Assembly: GCA_012103455.1 (NCBI GenBank)
Contig: WLWT01000002.1
Location: 620,001 to 684,000, forward strand
Source of the DNA: Gammaproteobacteria bacterium
GTDB lineage: Bacteria; Pseudomonadota; Gammaproteobacteria; HK1
Direction: 5' to 3'
Length of the DNA stretch: 64,000 bases
Shown: positions 8,537 to 18,206 of the stretch, one piece after another
Numbering within the stretch: position 1 is the first letter of the stretch
Layout of the letters: every line of letters starts with the position of its first letter
Notes under the pieces: generated by a model
Database searches by the model: none
Told to the model about the DNA's origin: nothing
Seen by the model: the letters and a program-made list of their open reading frames with translations, nothing else
Program-made: the position numbers and the translations under genes

Positions 8537-11500
8537 ATGACTGACAAAGTAACGCTTAGCCTGTTGATGAATGACGCTTATAAGAAGCAATCAAAGCGAG
8601 GCGGGAAAGACATAGAAGCTTTGGGATTTGTAGCATTGGGCGAAGGTCGGGACATAAAGGACAACGGCTACCAAGCCCAAGCCTATGTGAACCCCAAAAG
8701 CCAAACCATCGTACTCTCCATCGCCGGCAGCAACGGTGATGCACACGACCTGGCGGCGAACGTCAATTTCGGCGCGTTCTGGGAGCAATACCACCCACAG
8801 TTCCACGACAACCTGAAGTACGCGAACGATATTCGTCAGTTGGTTGCGACGGACTCCACGTACCAGGACTATCGAGTCATCACCGTCGGCCATTCCCTGG
8901 GCGGCGGTCTGGCGCAAACCCTCACGCACGTGTTCGGCTGGCACGGCATCACCTGGGACGCTCCCAAGGCTAGCCTGGTGGTGCGACAACCAGGATTCCA
9001 AAAGCAACTGATCGACTATGGACTCACCCCCAAAGGCGCCGCCGACACGTTCATCAATTACACCGAATCCGGCAGCCTGGTGAGCGCACTACCGCCCGCC
9101 TACGGGGACTTCATCGGGCAGCGATACGAAGTCGATCACACCTCCGATTTCACCCTACTGCTCGGCCTGCCCGCGCATGCCTACCTGCAACATCGAGCCG
9201 ACAATAGCATTGACTATTTCCTGAGCGAGCAAGACGCCAACGTCATTGATGGCTGGCATTACGTCGGGGGGACCTACGACGGCTGGTACAGCACCGCGCC
9301 CAGACCCGAGGTGGGGCAGTTCGACTGGGTCGGCCCGGCGTCTGCCGCAAAAAACGCGGCGCTCGATCTGGAAAAAACCAGGCGCATTGAGCACAACCAG
9401 GATATCGCACGGTATCAGGAGCTGTTGATTCGCAACCAACCCGCCGAGTCACGCATCCATGACCCGGTTTTCAATCGGTGGAACCACAATAGTATCTTTA
9501 ATGTCGCCGGCGACGGCGCCCTCACCGTCAACGCCCCCTACACCCCCTTCGACGACCTGGGCGACCTGTTCGACGCCGAAGAACGCATGCTGCGCGAGTT
9601 CAACGCCGGCTGGATCACCGCCGAAGAGCTGCAAGCTTTCCAGGACTACACCCTTAACCACAGCCTGGGCAGCGCTGCCCAGGCCGGCTTGGATGCCGTC
9701 GGCGACCCCGGCTTCCTGGACTTCCTCCAACCCATAGGCGCCTTCTACGATAGCCAAAGCCCCGAGTTCGACCAAGCCTCCAGCATCGCCCAACACACCG
9801 GCGTGCTGCTGGATGGAAGCAACGCCCCGGTTAGCGAAGCCGGCCTCCAAGCCCTGGACACGGACGGCAATGGCGAACTGAGCCTTGCCGAAAGCACCAC
9901 CCTGACCCTCTGGCAAGACCGCAACGAAGACGGCCACCTGGACGCCGGCGAACAGGTCGCCGTCAGCCGGCCCATCACCGCCATCGACTACCCCTTCCAC
10001 ACCCGCGGCAACGCCCACATCGCCCCCGCCATCGAAGCCGAACCGGCCCGTCCCAACAGCACCATTCCGGTCCTACCCGCTCCTCTTTCCACCCCGGGCG
10101 TCCCAGCAACTTCGCCGGGCAACGCACCAGTCACCGCGCCGCCCGCGCTGGCCAACACCATCCAAGCCATCCCCGCCAGCAACTACCGCAGCCTGCGTGG
10201 CAGCGACAACGTTTATTACCTGGCCAATGGTCGATATATCCTGTGGGGCGCCAACCAAATCAAAATCAATTACAACAACCGCGCCTATCTGATCGGCACC
10301 GATGGCAACGACCGCTTCGACGCCAATTACTACGCCGCCTACGCCCAGTACTTCAATCTCAACCTGCTCACCCGGTTTTTGGCCGGCAACGGCGACGACC
10401 TCATGGGCGGCAGCGCTCGTGCCGACTCCCTGTGGGGCGGTCTGGGCCACGACATCCTGCTGGGCTACGCTGGCAACGACAAACTCTACGGCGAGAGCGG
10501 CCAGGATCAACTGCAAGGCCAGGACGGCAACGATTACCTGGATGGCGGCGACGACAACGACGCCTTGTTCGGCCAAGACGGTGATGATGTGCTGCACGGC
10601 GGCTCGGGCCAGGACCGGCTCGACGGTGGCGCCGGCGGCGACACCCTGGACGGCGGCACCGAGGCCGACACCTTGTTGGGCGGAACCGGCGACGACACCT
10701 TGGCTGGTGGCGCCGGCGCCGATGAACTGCAGGGCAACGAGGGCCACGACCGTCTGCTGGGCGGGGCCGGCGCCGACCGCTTGTTCGGCCAGGTCGGCAA
10801 CGACACCCTCTGGGGCGGCGCTGGCGACGACCTCTTGATGGGCTTCACCGGGACCAACGAGGCCAAGCAAACCCTGGCGGCTGGCGAGACCGACGACGAC
10901 ACCCTTTACGGTGGGGCCGGCAATGATCAGCTCTACGGCGGCCTGGGCCAGGACCGCCTGATCGGCGGCAGCGGCGACGACACCCTGGATGGCGGCGAGC
11001 ACGCCGACCAGCTCTGGGGCGAGTCCGGCGCGGATACCCTGCACGGGCGCGCCGGCAACGACACCCTGGACGGCGGCACCGAGGCCGACACCTTGTTGGG
11101 CGGAACCGGCGACGACACCTTGGCTGGTGGCGCCGGCGCCGATGAACTGCAGGGCAACGAGGGCCACGACCGTCTGCTGGGCGGGGCCGGCGCCGACCGC
11201 TTGTTCGGCCAGGTCGGCAACGACACCCTCTGGGGCGGCGCTGGCGACGACCTCTTGATGGGCTTCACCGGGACCAACGAGGCCAAGCAAACCCTGGCGG
11301 CTGGCGAGACCGACGACGACACCCTTTATGGTGGGGCCGGCAATGATCAGCTCTACGGCGGCCTGGGCCAGGACCGCCTGATCGGCGGCAGCGGCGACGA
11401 CACCCTGGATGGCGGCGAGCACGCCGACCAGCTCTGGGGCGAGTCCGGCGCGGATACCCTGCACGGGCGCGCCGGCAACGACACCCTGGACGGCGGCACC

Positions 11501-14011
11501 GAGGCCGACACCTTGTTGGGCGGAACCGGCGACGATACCTTGGCCGGCGGCGCCGGCGCCGATGAACTGCAGGGCAACGAGGGCCACGACCGGCTGCTGG
11601 GCGGGGCCGACGCCGACCGCTTGTTCGGCCAGGTCGGCAACGACACCCTCTGGGGCGGCGACGGCGACGACCTCCTGATGGGCTTCACCGGGACCAACGA
11701 GGCCAAGCAAACCCTGGCGGCCGGCGAGACCGACGACGATACCCTGCACGGCGGGGCCGGCCACGACAACCTCTACGGCGGCCTGGGCGCTGACCGGCTG
11801 GACGGCGGCGAGGGCAACGACATCTTGCTGGGCAACGCAGGCCACGACCGGCTCTGGGGCGCCGCCGGCAACGACGAGTTGCAAGGCAACCAGGGCGATG
11901 ACCAGATCAGCGGCGGCGCCGGCCAGGACCGCCTGTTCGGCCAGGTCGGCGACGACACCCTCTGGGGCGGGACGGACAGCGACCTCCTGGTGGGCTTCAC
12001 CGCCTCCAACGAGGCCCAGCAAACCCTGGCGGCCGGCGAGACCGACAACGACACCCTCTACGGCGGGGCCGGCGGCGACTTCCTGCTCGGCGGCCTGGGC
12101 AACGACCGCCTGCACGGCGGTGACGACAAGGACGAGCTGCAGGGCGGCGACGGCGCGGACCGGCTCTACGGCGAGCACGGCGACGACAACCTGTTCGGCC
12201 AGGTCGGCGATGACGTGCTGTACGGCGGCGAGGGCGACGATTTCCTGATGGGTTTCACCGCCAGCAACGAGTGGCAGCAGGTTCTCATCGACGGCCAGAG
12301 CGATAACGATCACCTCTACGGCGGCGCCGGGCGCGACACCTTGCTGGGCGGGCCGGGCCGGGATTACCTGGACGGCGGCGCCGGCGCCGATGAGATGGCC
12401 GGCGGCGCCGGCGATGACACCTACATCGTCAACAGCGTCAACGACAGCGTCCATGAGACCGCCAACGCGGGCTACGACCGGGTCATCACCAACACCCATT
12501 ATCTGCTCAACGCCCACATCGAAGAACTGCGGCTGCTGGAAGGCTTCGCCATCCATGGCACCGGCAACGCCCAAGACAACACCCTCATCGGCAACAGCGC
12601 CGACAACATCCTGGATGGGGTCACCGGCGCGGACACCCTGATCGGCGGCGCCGGCGACGACACCTATTACGTGGACAATTCTGCCGATGTGGTCGAAGAA
12701 CACGCCGGCCAAGGCCTGGACACCGTGCAGTCCAGCATCGATTACGCCCTGGGCGGGCATGTCGAGAACCTCATCCTGCTGGATTACAGCACGCCGGAAA
12801 AAGGCCGGGTCGATGGGCGCGAGGTCCTGGTTTACGGCTACCCCAAGCGCAACGAACTGGACTATCTGCAAGGCGACGCGGTGCAAGGCTATGCGGGCAC
12901 CTGCGCGCTGACCGCCATCGCCAACCTGCTGACCCAGAGCGGTCGGCCCACCAGCGAGAACGAGGTGGTCACCCTGGCCATCGCCAACAACTGGGCGGTC
13001 AACGACCCCGACCTGCCCGCCGCCCGACTGGGCGGCAGCAACGTCAGCGAGCAACGCGCCATCCTGGACAGCTACGGCATCGCCAACGAGGTCATCGGCG
13101 GCTACAACGAGGCTGGCATGGCCAATCTGCTGCGCGGCGGGCGGGCGGTGATCCTGGCGGTGAACGCCGGTGTGTTGTGGGACGATGCCGCCTACGCCGG
13201 CAGCGGCGCGGTGAACCACGCGGTGACCGTCACCGGCGCCGTGCACGACGCGGATACTGGCGTACTGCTGGGATTTTACATCGCCGACTCCGGGCGCGGT
13301 CGGGTCTCCGACCACACCCGCTTCATCAACCTGGATAGCGTCCGCCGCGCCGCCGCGGTCAGCGGCGCCTACGCCATCCACACCCGGGATCCGGTGCGTT
13401 TGTGGGACGAGGATCTGGACGCCACCGGCAACGCTGCGGCCAATCTCATCGTCGGCAACCGCGGCCACAACCGCCTCGACGGTCTGGCCGGCGACGACAC
13501 CTTGCGCGGGCAGGCCGGCAGCGATGTGCTCGCTGGCGGCGCGGGCGCTGACCACCTGGACGGCGGCGCGGGCAACGACACCCTCTACGGCGCGCAGGGC
13601 GACGACCGGCTCTACGCCGGGGCGGGCAACAATTGGCTGGACGGCGGGGCCGGCAGCGATATGTATTTCGTGCCCGTAGGCGAGGGCCGTAATGTGTTGG
13701 CGGACAGCGGCCTGGACGGGTTGGACCAAGTGCTGTTCGAGGCCCAGGAGCCGACCCGTGAGCAGTTACACGCCACCCGGGTCGGCGGGGATCTGGAGTT
13801 GGGCTTTTATGGCCGGCAAGGCGAGGCCTTGATCAAGGATTGGGCCGCGGTGAATCAGAACTGGGAGGTGGTGGTGGGGCGGTATTCGTTAAGCGGCGAT
13901 AACCTGCTGGCGTATGCGCAGCTCAGCGAGCAGTTCGCGGCGCCGGACAAGAGCGCCTTCAGTGAAACCGAAACATCCCAACTGGCCGGGTTGTGGGAGT
14001 TCACTGCGTAA
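8537..14011 (+). CDS. RTX protein with lipase-like and papain/C39-like domains
   Basis: 1824 residues, with a good ribosome site GAGAGGA. Residues about 1-300 form a lipase class 3-like alpha/beta hydrolase: strand YRVITV then GHSLGG (118-123, nucleophile Ser120). Two EF-hand-like loops follow (DTDGNGELSLAE near 441, DRNEDGHLDAGE near 461). From about 590 to 1370 there are dozens of GGxGxDxLx calcium nonapeptides in blocks. Residues about 1435-1625 are a separate domain resembling C39/papain-like peptidases: GTCALTAIANLL (Cys1456), VNHAVTVTG (His1561), IADSGRG (Asp1584). More RTX repeats and a tail without Cys, suited to a C-terminal type I signal, end the protein. The exporters follow directly. 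RTX repeats fold on Ca2+ outside the cell; the catalytic calls are motif-based and substrates are unknown. Confidence 0.9.
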   Translation: MTDKVTLSLLMNDAYKKQSKRGGKDIEALGFVALGEGRDIKDNGYQAQAYVNPKSQTIVLSIAGSNGDAHDLAANVNFGAFWEQYHPQFHDNLKYANDIRQLVATDSTYQDYRVITVGHSLGGGLAQTLTHVFGWHGITWDAPKASLVVRQPGFQKQLIDYGLTPKGAADTFINYTESGSLVSALPPAYGDFIGQRYEVDHTSDFTLLLGLPAHAYLQHRADNSIDYFLSEQDANVIDGWHYVGGTYDGWYSTAPRPEVGQFDWVGPASAAKNAALDLEKTRRIEHNQDIARYQELLIRNQPAESRIHDPVFNRWNHNSIFNVAGDGALTVNAPYTPFDDLGDLFDAEERMLREFNAGWITAEELQAFQDYTLNHSLGSAAQAGLDAVGDPGFLDFLQPIGAFYDSQSPEFDQASSIAQHTGVLLDGSNAPVSEAGLQALDTDGNGELSLAESTTLTLWQDRNEDGHLDAGEQVAVSRPITAIDYPFHTRGNAHIAPAIEAEPARPNSTIPVLPAPLSTPGVPATSPGNAPVTAPPALANTIQAIPASNYRSLRGSDNVYYLANGRYILWGANQIKINYNNRAYLIGTDGNDRFDANYYAAYAQYFNLNLLTRFLAGNGDDLMGGSARADSLWGGLGHDILLGYAGNDKLYGESGQDQLQGQDGNDYLDGGDDNDALFGQDGDDVLHGGSGQDRLDGGAGGDTLDGGTEADTLLGGTGDDTLAGGAGADELQGNEGHDRLLGGAGADRLFGQVGNDTLWGGAGDDLLMGFTGTNEAKQTLAAGETDDDTLYGGAGNDQLYGGLGQDRLIGGSGDDTLDGGEHADQLWGESGADTLHGRAGNDTLDGGTEADTLLGGTGDDTLAGGAGADELQGNEGHDRLLGGAGADRLFGQVGNDTLWGGAGDDLLMGFTGTNEAKQTLAAGETDDDTLYGGAGNDQLYGGLGQDRLIGGSGDDTLDGGEHADQLWGESGADTLHGRAGNDTLDGGTEADTLLGGTGDDTLAGGAGADELQGNEGHDRLLGGADADRLFGQVGNDTLWGGDGDDLLMGFTGTNEAKQTLAAGETDDDTLHGGAGHDNLYGGLGADRLDGGEGNDILLGNAGHDRLWGAAGNDELQGNQGDDQISGGAGQDRLFGQVGDDTLWGGTDSDLLVGFTASNEAQQTLAAGETDNDTLYGGAGGDFLLGGLGNDRLHGGDDKDELQGGDGADRLYGEHGDDNLFGQVGDDVLYGGEGDDFLMGFTASNEWQQVLIDGQSDNDHLYGGAGRDTLLGGPGRDYLDGGAGADEMAGGAGDDTYIVNSVNDSVHETANAGYDRVITNTHYLLNAHIEELRLLEGFAIHGTGNAQDNTLIGNSADNILDGVTGADTLIGGAGDDTYYVDNSADVVEEHAGQGLDTVQSSIDYALGGHVENLILLDYSTPEKGRVDGREVLVYGYPKRNELDYLQGDAVQGYAGTCALTAIANLLTQSGRPTSENEVVTLAIANNWAVNDPDLPAARLGGSNVSEQRAILDSYGIANEVIGGYNEAGMANLLRGGRAVILAVNAGVLWDDAAYAGSGAVNHAVTVTGAVHDADTGVLLGFYIADSGRGRVSDHTRFINLDSVRRAAAVSGAYAIHTRDPVRLWDEDLDATGNAAANLIVGNRGHNRLDGLAGDDTLRGQAGSDVLAGGAGADHLDGGAGNDTLYGAQGDDRLYAGAGNNWLDGGAGSDMYFVPVGEGRNVLADSGLDGLDQVLFEAQEPTREQLHATRVGGDLELGFYGRQGEALIKDWAAVNQNWEVVVGRYSLSGDNLLAYAQLSEQFAAPDKSAFSETETSQLAGLWEFTA
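10640..11479 (+). repeat. 420-bp tandem duplication inside the RTX gene
   Basis: Two units of exactly 420 bp (140 codons) follow each other almost without a mismatch; I see only silent changes such as CTTTACGG versus CTTTATGG. A third, more diverged copy continues from 11480 to about 11815, and a fourth, clearly older one follows. The unit begins at DTLDGGTEADTLLGG and includes the non-RTX linker TNEAKQTLAAGETDDD. Such identity implies recent duplication or gene conversion, and the copy number may vary between strains. Confidence 0.9.
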
Positions 14012-14121
14012 TCTGGTGCCAAGCAGTGCCAGTGGCAGCGGGCCGAGCACAACTTCGCGATCCCGAGTGAGTCATCCGCGCCGCCTGGGCGAGTTTTCCG
14101 ATACCTGAACTGGCCTAGCGC

Positions 14122-16269
14122 ATGGATAAAACCTTGAATCGAGCACCGCTGGTGTCGGCTGTGCAATGCCTGGCCCTGGCCTGCCGCCACCATGGCATCA
14201 GCGTATCGGCGGATCATCTGGTCGATGAATACGCCCTGGGCGATACCCCGCCCGACGATCATAAGATGCGTCGCATGGCCTCCGATCTGGGAATGAAGAG
14301 CCGCCGGCAACGCTTGGACTGGAAGCGGCTCTGCCGGCTGGGCAAGGCCTATCCCGTGATCGCACGATTGGACAATGGGAACCGTGTCCTGGTCGCCGGG
14401 GCGCAGATCAGCGACCGAGGCGAGGAGCGCGTCGCGGTTGTGGACCCCCTGCATGAGCAGCAAGGTTTCCTGCTGTTGCCGCGCTTGGAATTCGAGCGCC
14501 TCTGGAGTGGTGAGGCCCTGTTGCTGAAGCGCGCCTTCCGGCTGACCGACGAGGACCGTCCGTTCGATCTGCGCTGGTTCGTCCCGGAACTCTGGCGGCA
14601 ACGCCGGCATTTGGTCGATGTGGCGCTGGCGGCGCTGTTCCTGCATGCCATTGCCCTGGCCACGCCGGTGTATTTCCAGGTGGTGTTGGACAAGGTCTTG
14701 GTGCATCAGAGCTACTCCACGCTGAACGTGCTGGGCGTGGGCATCCTTTTGGCACTGGTGTTCGACGCGGTGTTGCTGTGGCTGCGCCAATACCTGCTGT
14801 TGTTCACCACGACGCGCATGGACGTGCGGGTCGCCACCCGCACCTTTCGCCATCTGCTGAATCTGCCACAAGGGTTTTTCGAACAGTCCACGGCCGGGGT
14901 GCTGACCAAGCATATGCAGCAGGCCGGCACGGTGCGGCAGTTTCTCACCGGCGGCTTGTTTCTGACGCTGCTGGACGCCTCTGCCTTGCTGGTATTCATC
15001 CCGGCGTTGTTGCTTTACTCCGTCGATCTGACAGTGCTGGTACTGGGCGTGACCGCCCTGATGGGCCTGATGATCCTGGGGCTGTTGCCGGCGTATCGGG
15101 CCCGGCTGCATGCCTTGTACCAAGCCGAGGGCGGGCGCCAGGCCATGCTGGTGGAGACGCTGCAGGGCATGAAGACGGTGAAGTCCTTGTCTTTGGAGGC
15201 CGGGCAGCGCCGGCAGTGGGATGAGCGTTCCGCGCGCACAGGCAGCCTGCATTTCCGGCTGAGCAAGATCACGCTGAGCGCGCAGACGCTGTCCAAGTTC
15301 CTGGAGAAGTTGATGAGCGTGGGCATCATCTGGCTGGGGGCGCATCTGGTGTTTGCCGGCGAGATCAGCATCGGCGCGCTGGTGGCCTTCAATATGCTGG
15401 CCGGGCGGGTCAGCGCGCCCATGGTGCAGTTGGTGGGGCTGATCCACGAGTACCAGGAGGCGGCGCTGTCGGTGAAGATGCTGGGCTCGGTGATGAACCA
15501 TCCCCAGGAGGACATCCGCCGGCTCGGGGGGCTGCGCCCGCCAGTGCGCGGGCAGATCGAACTGCAGCAGGTGGGGTTTCGCTATTCTCCGCAAGGGGCT
15601 GCGGTGTTGGATGGCATCGATATGGAACTGCCGGCCGGCGCGACCATCGGCCTGGTCGGACCCAGTGGTTCGGGCAAGAGCACCTTGACCCGTCTGTTGC
15701 AGGCCATAGACCGGCCGCAGTGCGGAGTTATACGGGTCGATGGCATCGACCTGCGCGAGTGGGATATCGGCTACCTGCGGCGTCACATCGGGGTCGTGTT
15801 GCAAGAGAATTTTCTGTTCCGGGGCAGCGTCGCCTACAACATAGCCGCGGCCCGCCCCGGGGCGTCCGGTGAGGCGATTCACCGCGCCGCGGAGCAGGCC
15901 GGGGCGAATGAGTTCATTGAGAAACTGCCGCTGGGATTCGACACCTTGCTGGAAGAAAACGCGGCCAATCTCTCCGGCGGCCAGAAACAGCGACTGGCCA
16001 TCGCGCGGGCGCTGCTGATGGACCCGGAGATCCTGATCCTGGACGAGGCCACCAGCGCCCTGGATCCGGAGAGCGAGACCGTGGTGAAGGCCAATCTGCG
16101 GAAGCTGGCTGCGGGCCGCACCGTGCTGATGATCTCGCACCGCTTGTCCATGGTGCGGGAGGCGGATCGCATCTACGTCCTGGACGCCGGTCATGTGGTG
16201 GGCGCGGGCCGGCATGAGCAGCTCCTCAGGACTGTCCGCTGTACGCAAGGCTGTGGCGGCAGCAGATGA
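14122..16269 (+). CDS. Type I secretion ABC transporter (HlyB-like)
   Basis: 715 residues. The N-terminal ~130 residues are a C39-like domain in which the catalytic Cys region reads VQCLALACRHHG without the usual Q..DCG motif, as in the inactive docking domain of HlyB, which binds RTX substrate rather than cutting it. Then come the six-helix membrane domain (about 155-430) and the ATPase: Walker A GPSGSGKST near 513, signature LSGGQ near 617, Walker B ILILDEATSALD near 637 and an H-loop MISHRLS. It sits 110 bp after the RTX gene and just before the adaptor gene, so it very likely exports that RTX protein across the inner membrane. The outer-membrane TolC partner is not in the window. Confidence 0.95.
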   Translation: MDKTLNRAPLVSAVQCLALACRHHGISVSADHLVDEYALGDTPPDDHKMRRMASDLGMKSRRQRLDWKRLCRLGKAYPVIARLDNGNRVLVAGAQISDRGEERVAVVDPLHEQQGFLLLPRLEFERLWSGEALLLKRAFRLTDEDRPFDLRWFVPELWRQRRHLVDVALAALFLHAIALATPVYFQVVLDKVLVHQSYSTLNVLGVGILLALVFDAVLLWLRQYLLLFTTTRMDVRVATRTFRHLLNLPQGFFEQSTAGVLTKHMQQAGTVRQFLTGGLFLTLLDASALLVFIPALLLYSVDLTVLVLGVTALMGLMILGLLPAYRARLHALYQAEGGRQAMLVETLQGMKTVKSLSLEAGQRRQWDERSARTGSLHFRLSKITLSAQTLSKFLEKLMSVGIIWLGAHLVFAGEISIGALVAFNMLAGRVSAPMVQLVGLIHEYQEAALSVKMLGSVMNHPQEDIRRLGGLRPPVRGQIELQQVGFRYSPQGAAVLDGIDMELPAGATIGLVGPSGSGKSTLTRLLQAIDRPQCGVIRVDGIDLREWDIGYLRRHIGVVLQENFLFRGSVAYNIAAARPGASGEAIHRAAEQAGANEFIEKLPLGFDTLLEENAANLSGGQKQRLAIARALLMDPEILILDEATSALDPESETVVKANLRKLAAGRTVLMISHRLSMVREADRIYVLDAGHVVGAGRHEQLLRTVRCTQGCGGSR

Positions 16270-17752
16270 GCGCTTCGGCGTGAGCCGGTCTTCGGCAACA
16301 ACCGGCGCCGACGCGGACACGCTGGGGGCAGCCACTCCCCCGGACACCCTGCCCGCCCAGTGGCTCAGCTTCCAGCCCGACGTGGTGGAACTGGAACACG
16401 GCGTCCCCGGGCTGCCCGCGCGCTGGGTGCTGTACACGATTCTAGGCCTGCTGATCAGCGCCCTGGCTTGGACAAGCCTGGCGAAGGTGGACCGGGTGGT
16501 AGTGGCGCGCGGCCAGCTCATCACCAGCCAGCAGAAGTTTGTCGTGCAACCCATCAGCACGGGCATCGTGCGGGCGTTCGAGGTCGAGGTTGGCCAGCGG
16601 GTGCGTGAGGGTCAGGTGCTGGCCACGCTGGACCCGACCTTCGCCGAGGCGGAGCGGCGCAAGTTGGAAGAGGAAGTCGCCAGTTATCGGGCCCACCTGG
16701 CTAGGCTGCGCGCCGAGCACGAGGAACACCCTTTCCAACCTGCGGATCCGGATGCCGAGATGCGGCTACAGCGGGAGATTCATCAGCGCCGTCAGGCCGA
16801 GTTCGACAGCCGCCTGGCGACGCTGGACTCGCAGGCGCAGGGCAAACGCCGGCAGATCGAGGCCAACCGCTCCCAGCTCGAGACCTTGCGCAGCCGCCGG
16901 CGGAATCTGCGTTCTATCGAAGGCATGTACGAACGCTTGCTGCAGCGTTCCGAGGGCTCGCGGGTGCAACACCTGGAGGCCGTGGATAGCCGCATCCACG
17001 CCGACGCCCAGATCCAGCAACTGGAGGGCGGGTTGCAGGCCCTACGGGCCGATCTGCAAGACATCGCCGCCGAGCGCGAGGCGTTCATCGCTACCCGCCG
17101 TGCCGAGATCGCGGAGGAACTGAATCAGCTCCAGCTACGCCTGCGCGCCACGACCCAGGAACTGGAGAAGGCCAGACGGCTGAGCGGCCTGGTGGAACTG
17201 AAATCCCCGGCGGACGCCATCGTCTTGGAACGGGCAACGTATTCGGTGGGCGCGGTGGTGCGCGAGGCCGAACCCCTGGTGACACTGATGCCGCTGGACT
17301 CCGAGCTGCAGGCGGAGATCGAGGTCGCCGCTCACGACGTGGGCCGGGTGCGGGTCGGGGACTCCGTGCGGGTGAAGCTGGATGCTTTTCCGTTTCAGCG
17401 TCACGGCACGCTAACGGCCAGCCTGAGTGTGATCAGCGAGGACGTGTTCGTGCCGGAGTCCGGGGCTGCCCCAGGCACCGCCGGGTTTGCACAGAGCACC
17501 GCCGGGTTTGCACAGAGCGCCGCCGGGTTTGCCCAGAGCGCCGCCGGGTCGGCCCAGAGCGCCGCCGGGGCGGCTTATTATCGCTGCCGGCTGCGGCTGG
17601 GGCCTGCTGAGCTGAAGGCAGTGCCGAATGATTTCCGGCTCATTCCCGGGATGGCGGTCACCGCGGAAATCCGCATTGGCGACCGCCGCTTGATCGAGTA
17701 CGTGCTCTATCCCGTCACCCGGGTGCTGGATGAGGGTATGCGAGAGCCATAG
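16214..17752 (+). CDS. Type I secretion membrane-fusion protein (HlyD-like)
   Basis: About 510 residues: a short cytoplasmic segment, one membrane helix (WVLYTILGLLISALAWTSLA), a lipoyl-like half-motif (GIVRAFEVEVGQRVREGQVLATLDP), a long coiled coil, the second half-motif (LKSPADAIVLE) and a beta-barrel with the HlyD-family ending. It bridges the ABC transporter to TolC. The start is uncertain: an ATG at 16214 overlaps the exporter by 56 bp, an upstream in-frame ATG exists at 16193, and a GTG at 16280 just after the exporter's stop would also work; no site has a strong ribosome sequence. An in-frame minisatellite lies in the barrel region. Confidence 0.9.
   Translation: MSSSSGLSAVRKAVAAADERFGVSRSSATTGADADTLGAATPPDTLPAQWLSFQPDVVELEHGVPGLPARWVLYTILGLLISALAWTSLAKVDRVVVARGQLITSQQKFVVQPISTGIVRAFEVEVGQRVREGQVLATLDPTFAEAERRKLEEEVASYRAHLARLRAEHEEHPFQPADPDAEMRLQREIHQRRQAEFDSRLATLDSQAQGKRRQIEANRSQLETLRSRRRNLRSIEGMYERLLQRSEGSRVQHLEAVDSRIHADAQIQQLEGGLQALRADLQDIAAEREAFIATRRAEIAEELNQLQLRLRATTQELEKARRLSGLVELKSPADAIVLERATYSVGAVVREAEPLVTLMPLDSELQAEIEVAAHDVGRVRVGDSVRVKLDAFPFQRHGTLTASLSVISEDVFVPESGAAPGTAGFAQSTAGFAQSAAGFAQSAAGSAQSAAGAAYYRCRLRLGPAELKAVPNDFRLIPGMAVTAEIRIGDRRLIEYVLYPVTRVLDEGMREP
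17476..17574 (+). repeat. In-frame 21-bp minisatellite in the HlyD-like gene
   Basis: About four and a half copies of a 21-bp unit encode TAGFAQS, TAGFAQS, AAGFAQS, AAGSAQS, AAG. The unit length keeps the reading frame, so it adds a flexible Ala/Gly/Ser/Gln loop to the adaptor's beta-barrel region rather than breaking it. HlyD homologues normally lack such an insert at this place (family knowledge). Confidence 0.9.
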
Positions 17753-18206
17753 CGATTCCGGGATCGCCGAGTTGTACTCGGCCTTGCGCCCGGACCACTG
17801 CCATGCCGACTCGCTTGGTGAATTTAGCTCACATTGCTCAAGCTCAGGTGCCCGTGAGATGAGATTCGCATCAGGCGCAACTCGGAGCACCACTGCATAC
17901 CGGCCGCGCTGGTCAACTCCGATCGACAGCTTCGCGCCGTAGATGCCGAAGAGCAGACCGTCAACACCTACCAGCGATGCTGAGACGCGAGGCGCTTGTC
18001 GTTACCCGCCCCTTCTCCTGCTCTTCACGCAAGCGCGTCCGGTAGAACTGGCAAAATTGCCCGCTGCCGGGTTCGTGGTTGAGCGCCGGTGAGGCGATCC
18101 GCCTCAGCCCCTCGCCGCTTGCGCTCAGGGACTCGAGGTCCAGCGCGTCATCGAGCAATGGCGATGGACGCGCTCCCTACCAAAAAATACCCCCGGCGGT
18201 GGCTTA
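17753..18206. other. Possible decayed gene between secretion locus and dipeptidase
   Basis: No intact gene. Two minus-strand stretches read like protein: one at about 17970-18150 (LDLESLSASGEGLRRIAS then NHEPGSGQFCQFYRTRLREE) and one at about 17745-17950 (GAKLSIGVDQRGRYAVVLRV). They are in different frames and separated by stops. They may be remains of a transposase or another lost gene; I cannot name the family. Confidence 0.3.

Noticed and set aside
10640..11815. RTX DNA repeats considered as a CRISPR-like or recombination array
   Set aside because: They are coding nonapeptide repeats with a 420-bp super-period in one long ORF.
10073..13729. A 1218-codon open frame on the minus strand
   Set aside because: It is the mirror of the GC-rich RTX repeats: its low-complexity V/A/Q pattern repeats with the same 420-bp period and has no domain. 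The plus-strand RTX gene explains it.
13855..16566. A 903-codon minus-strand open frame opposite the HlyB-like gene
   Set aside because: Rich in Gln/His/Pro/Arg as expected for the antisense of a GC-rich gene, and the plus strand has all ABC transporter motifs.
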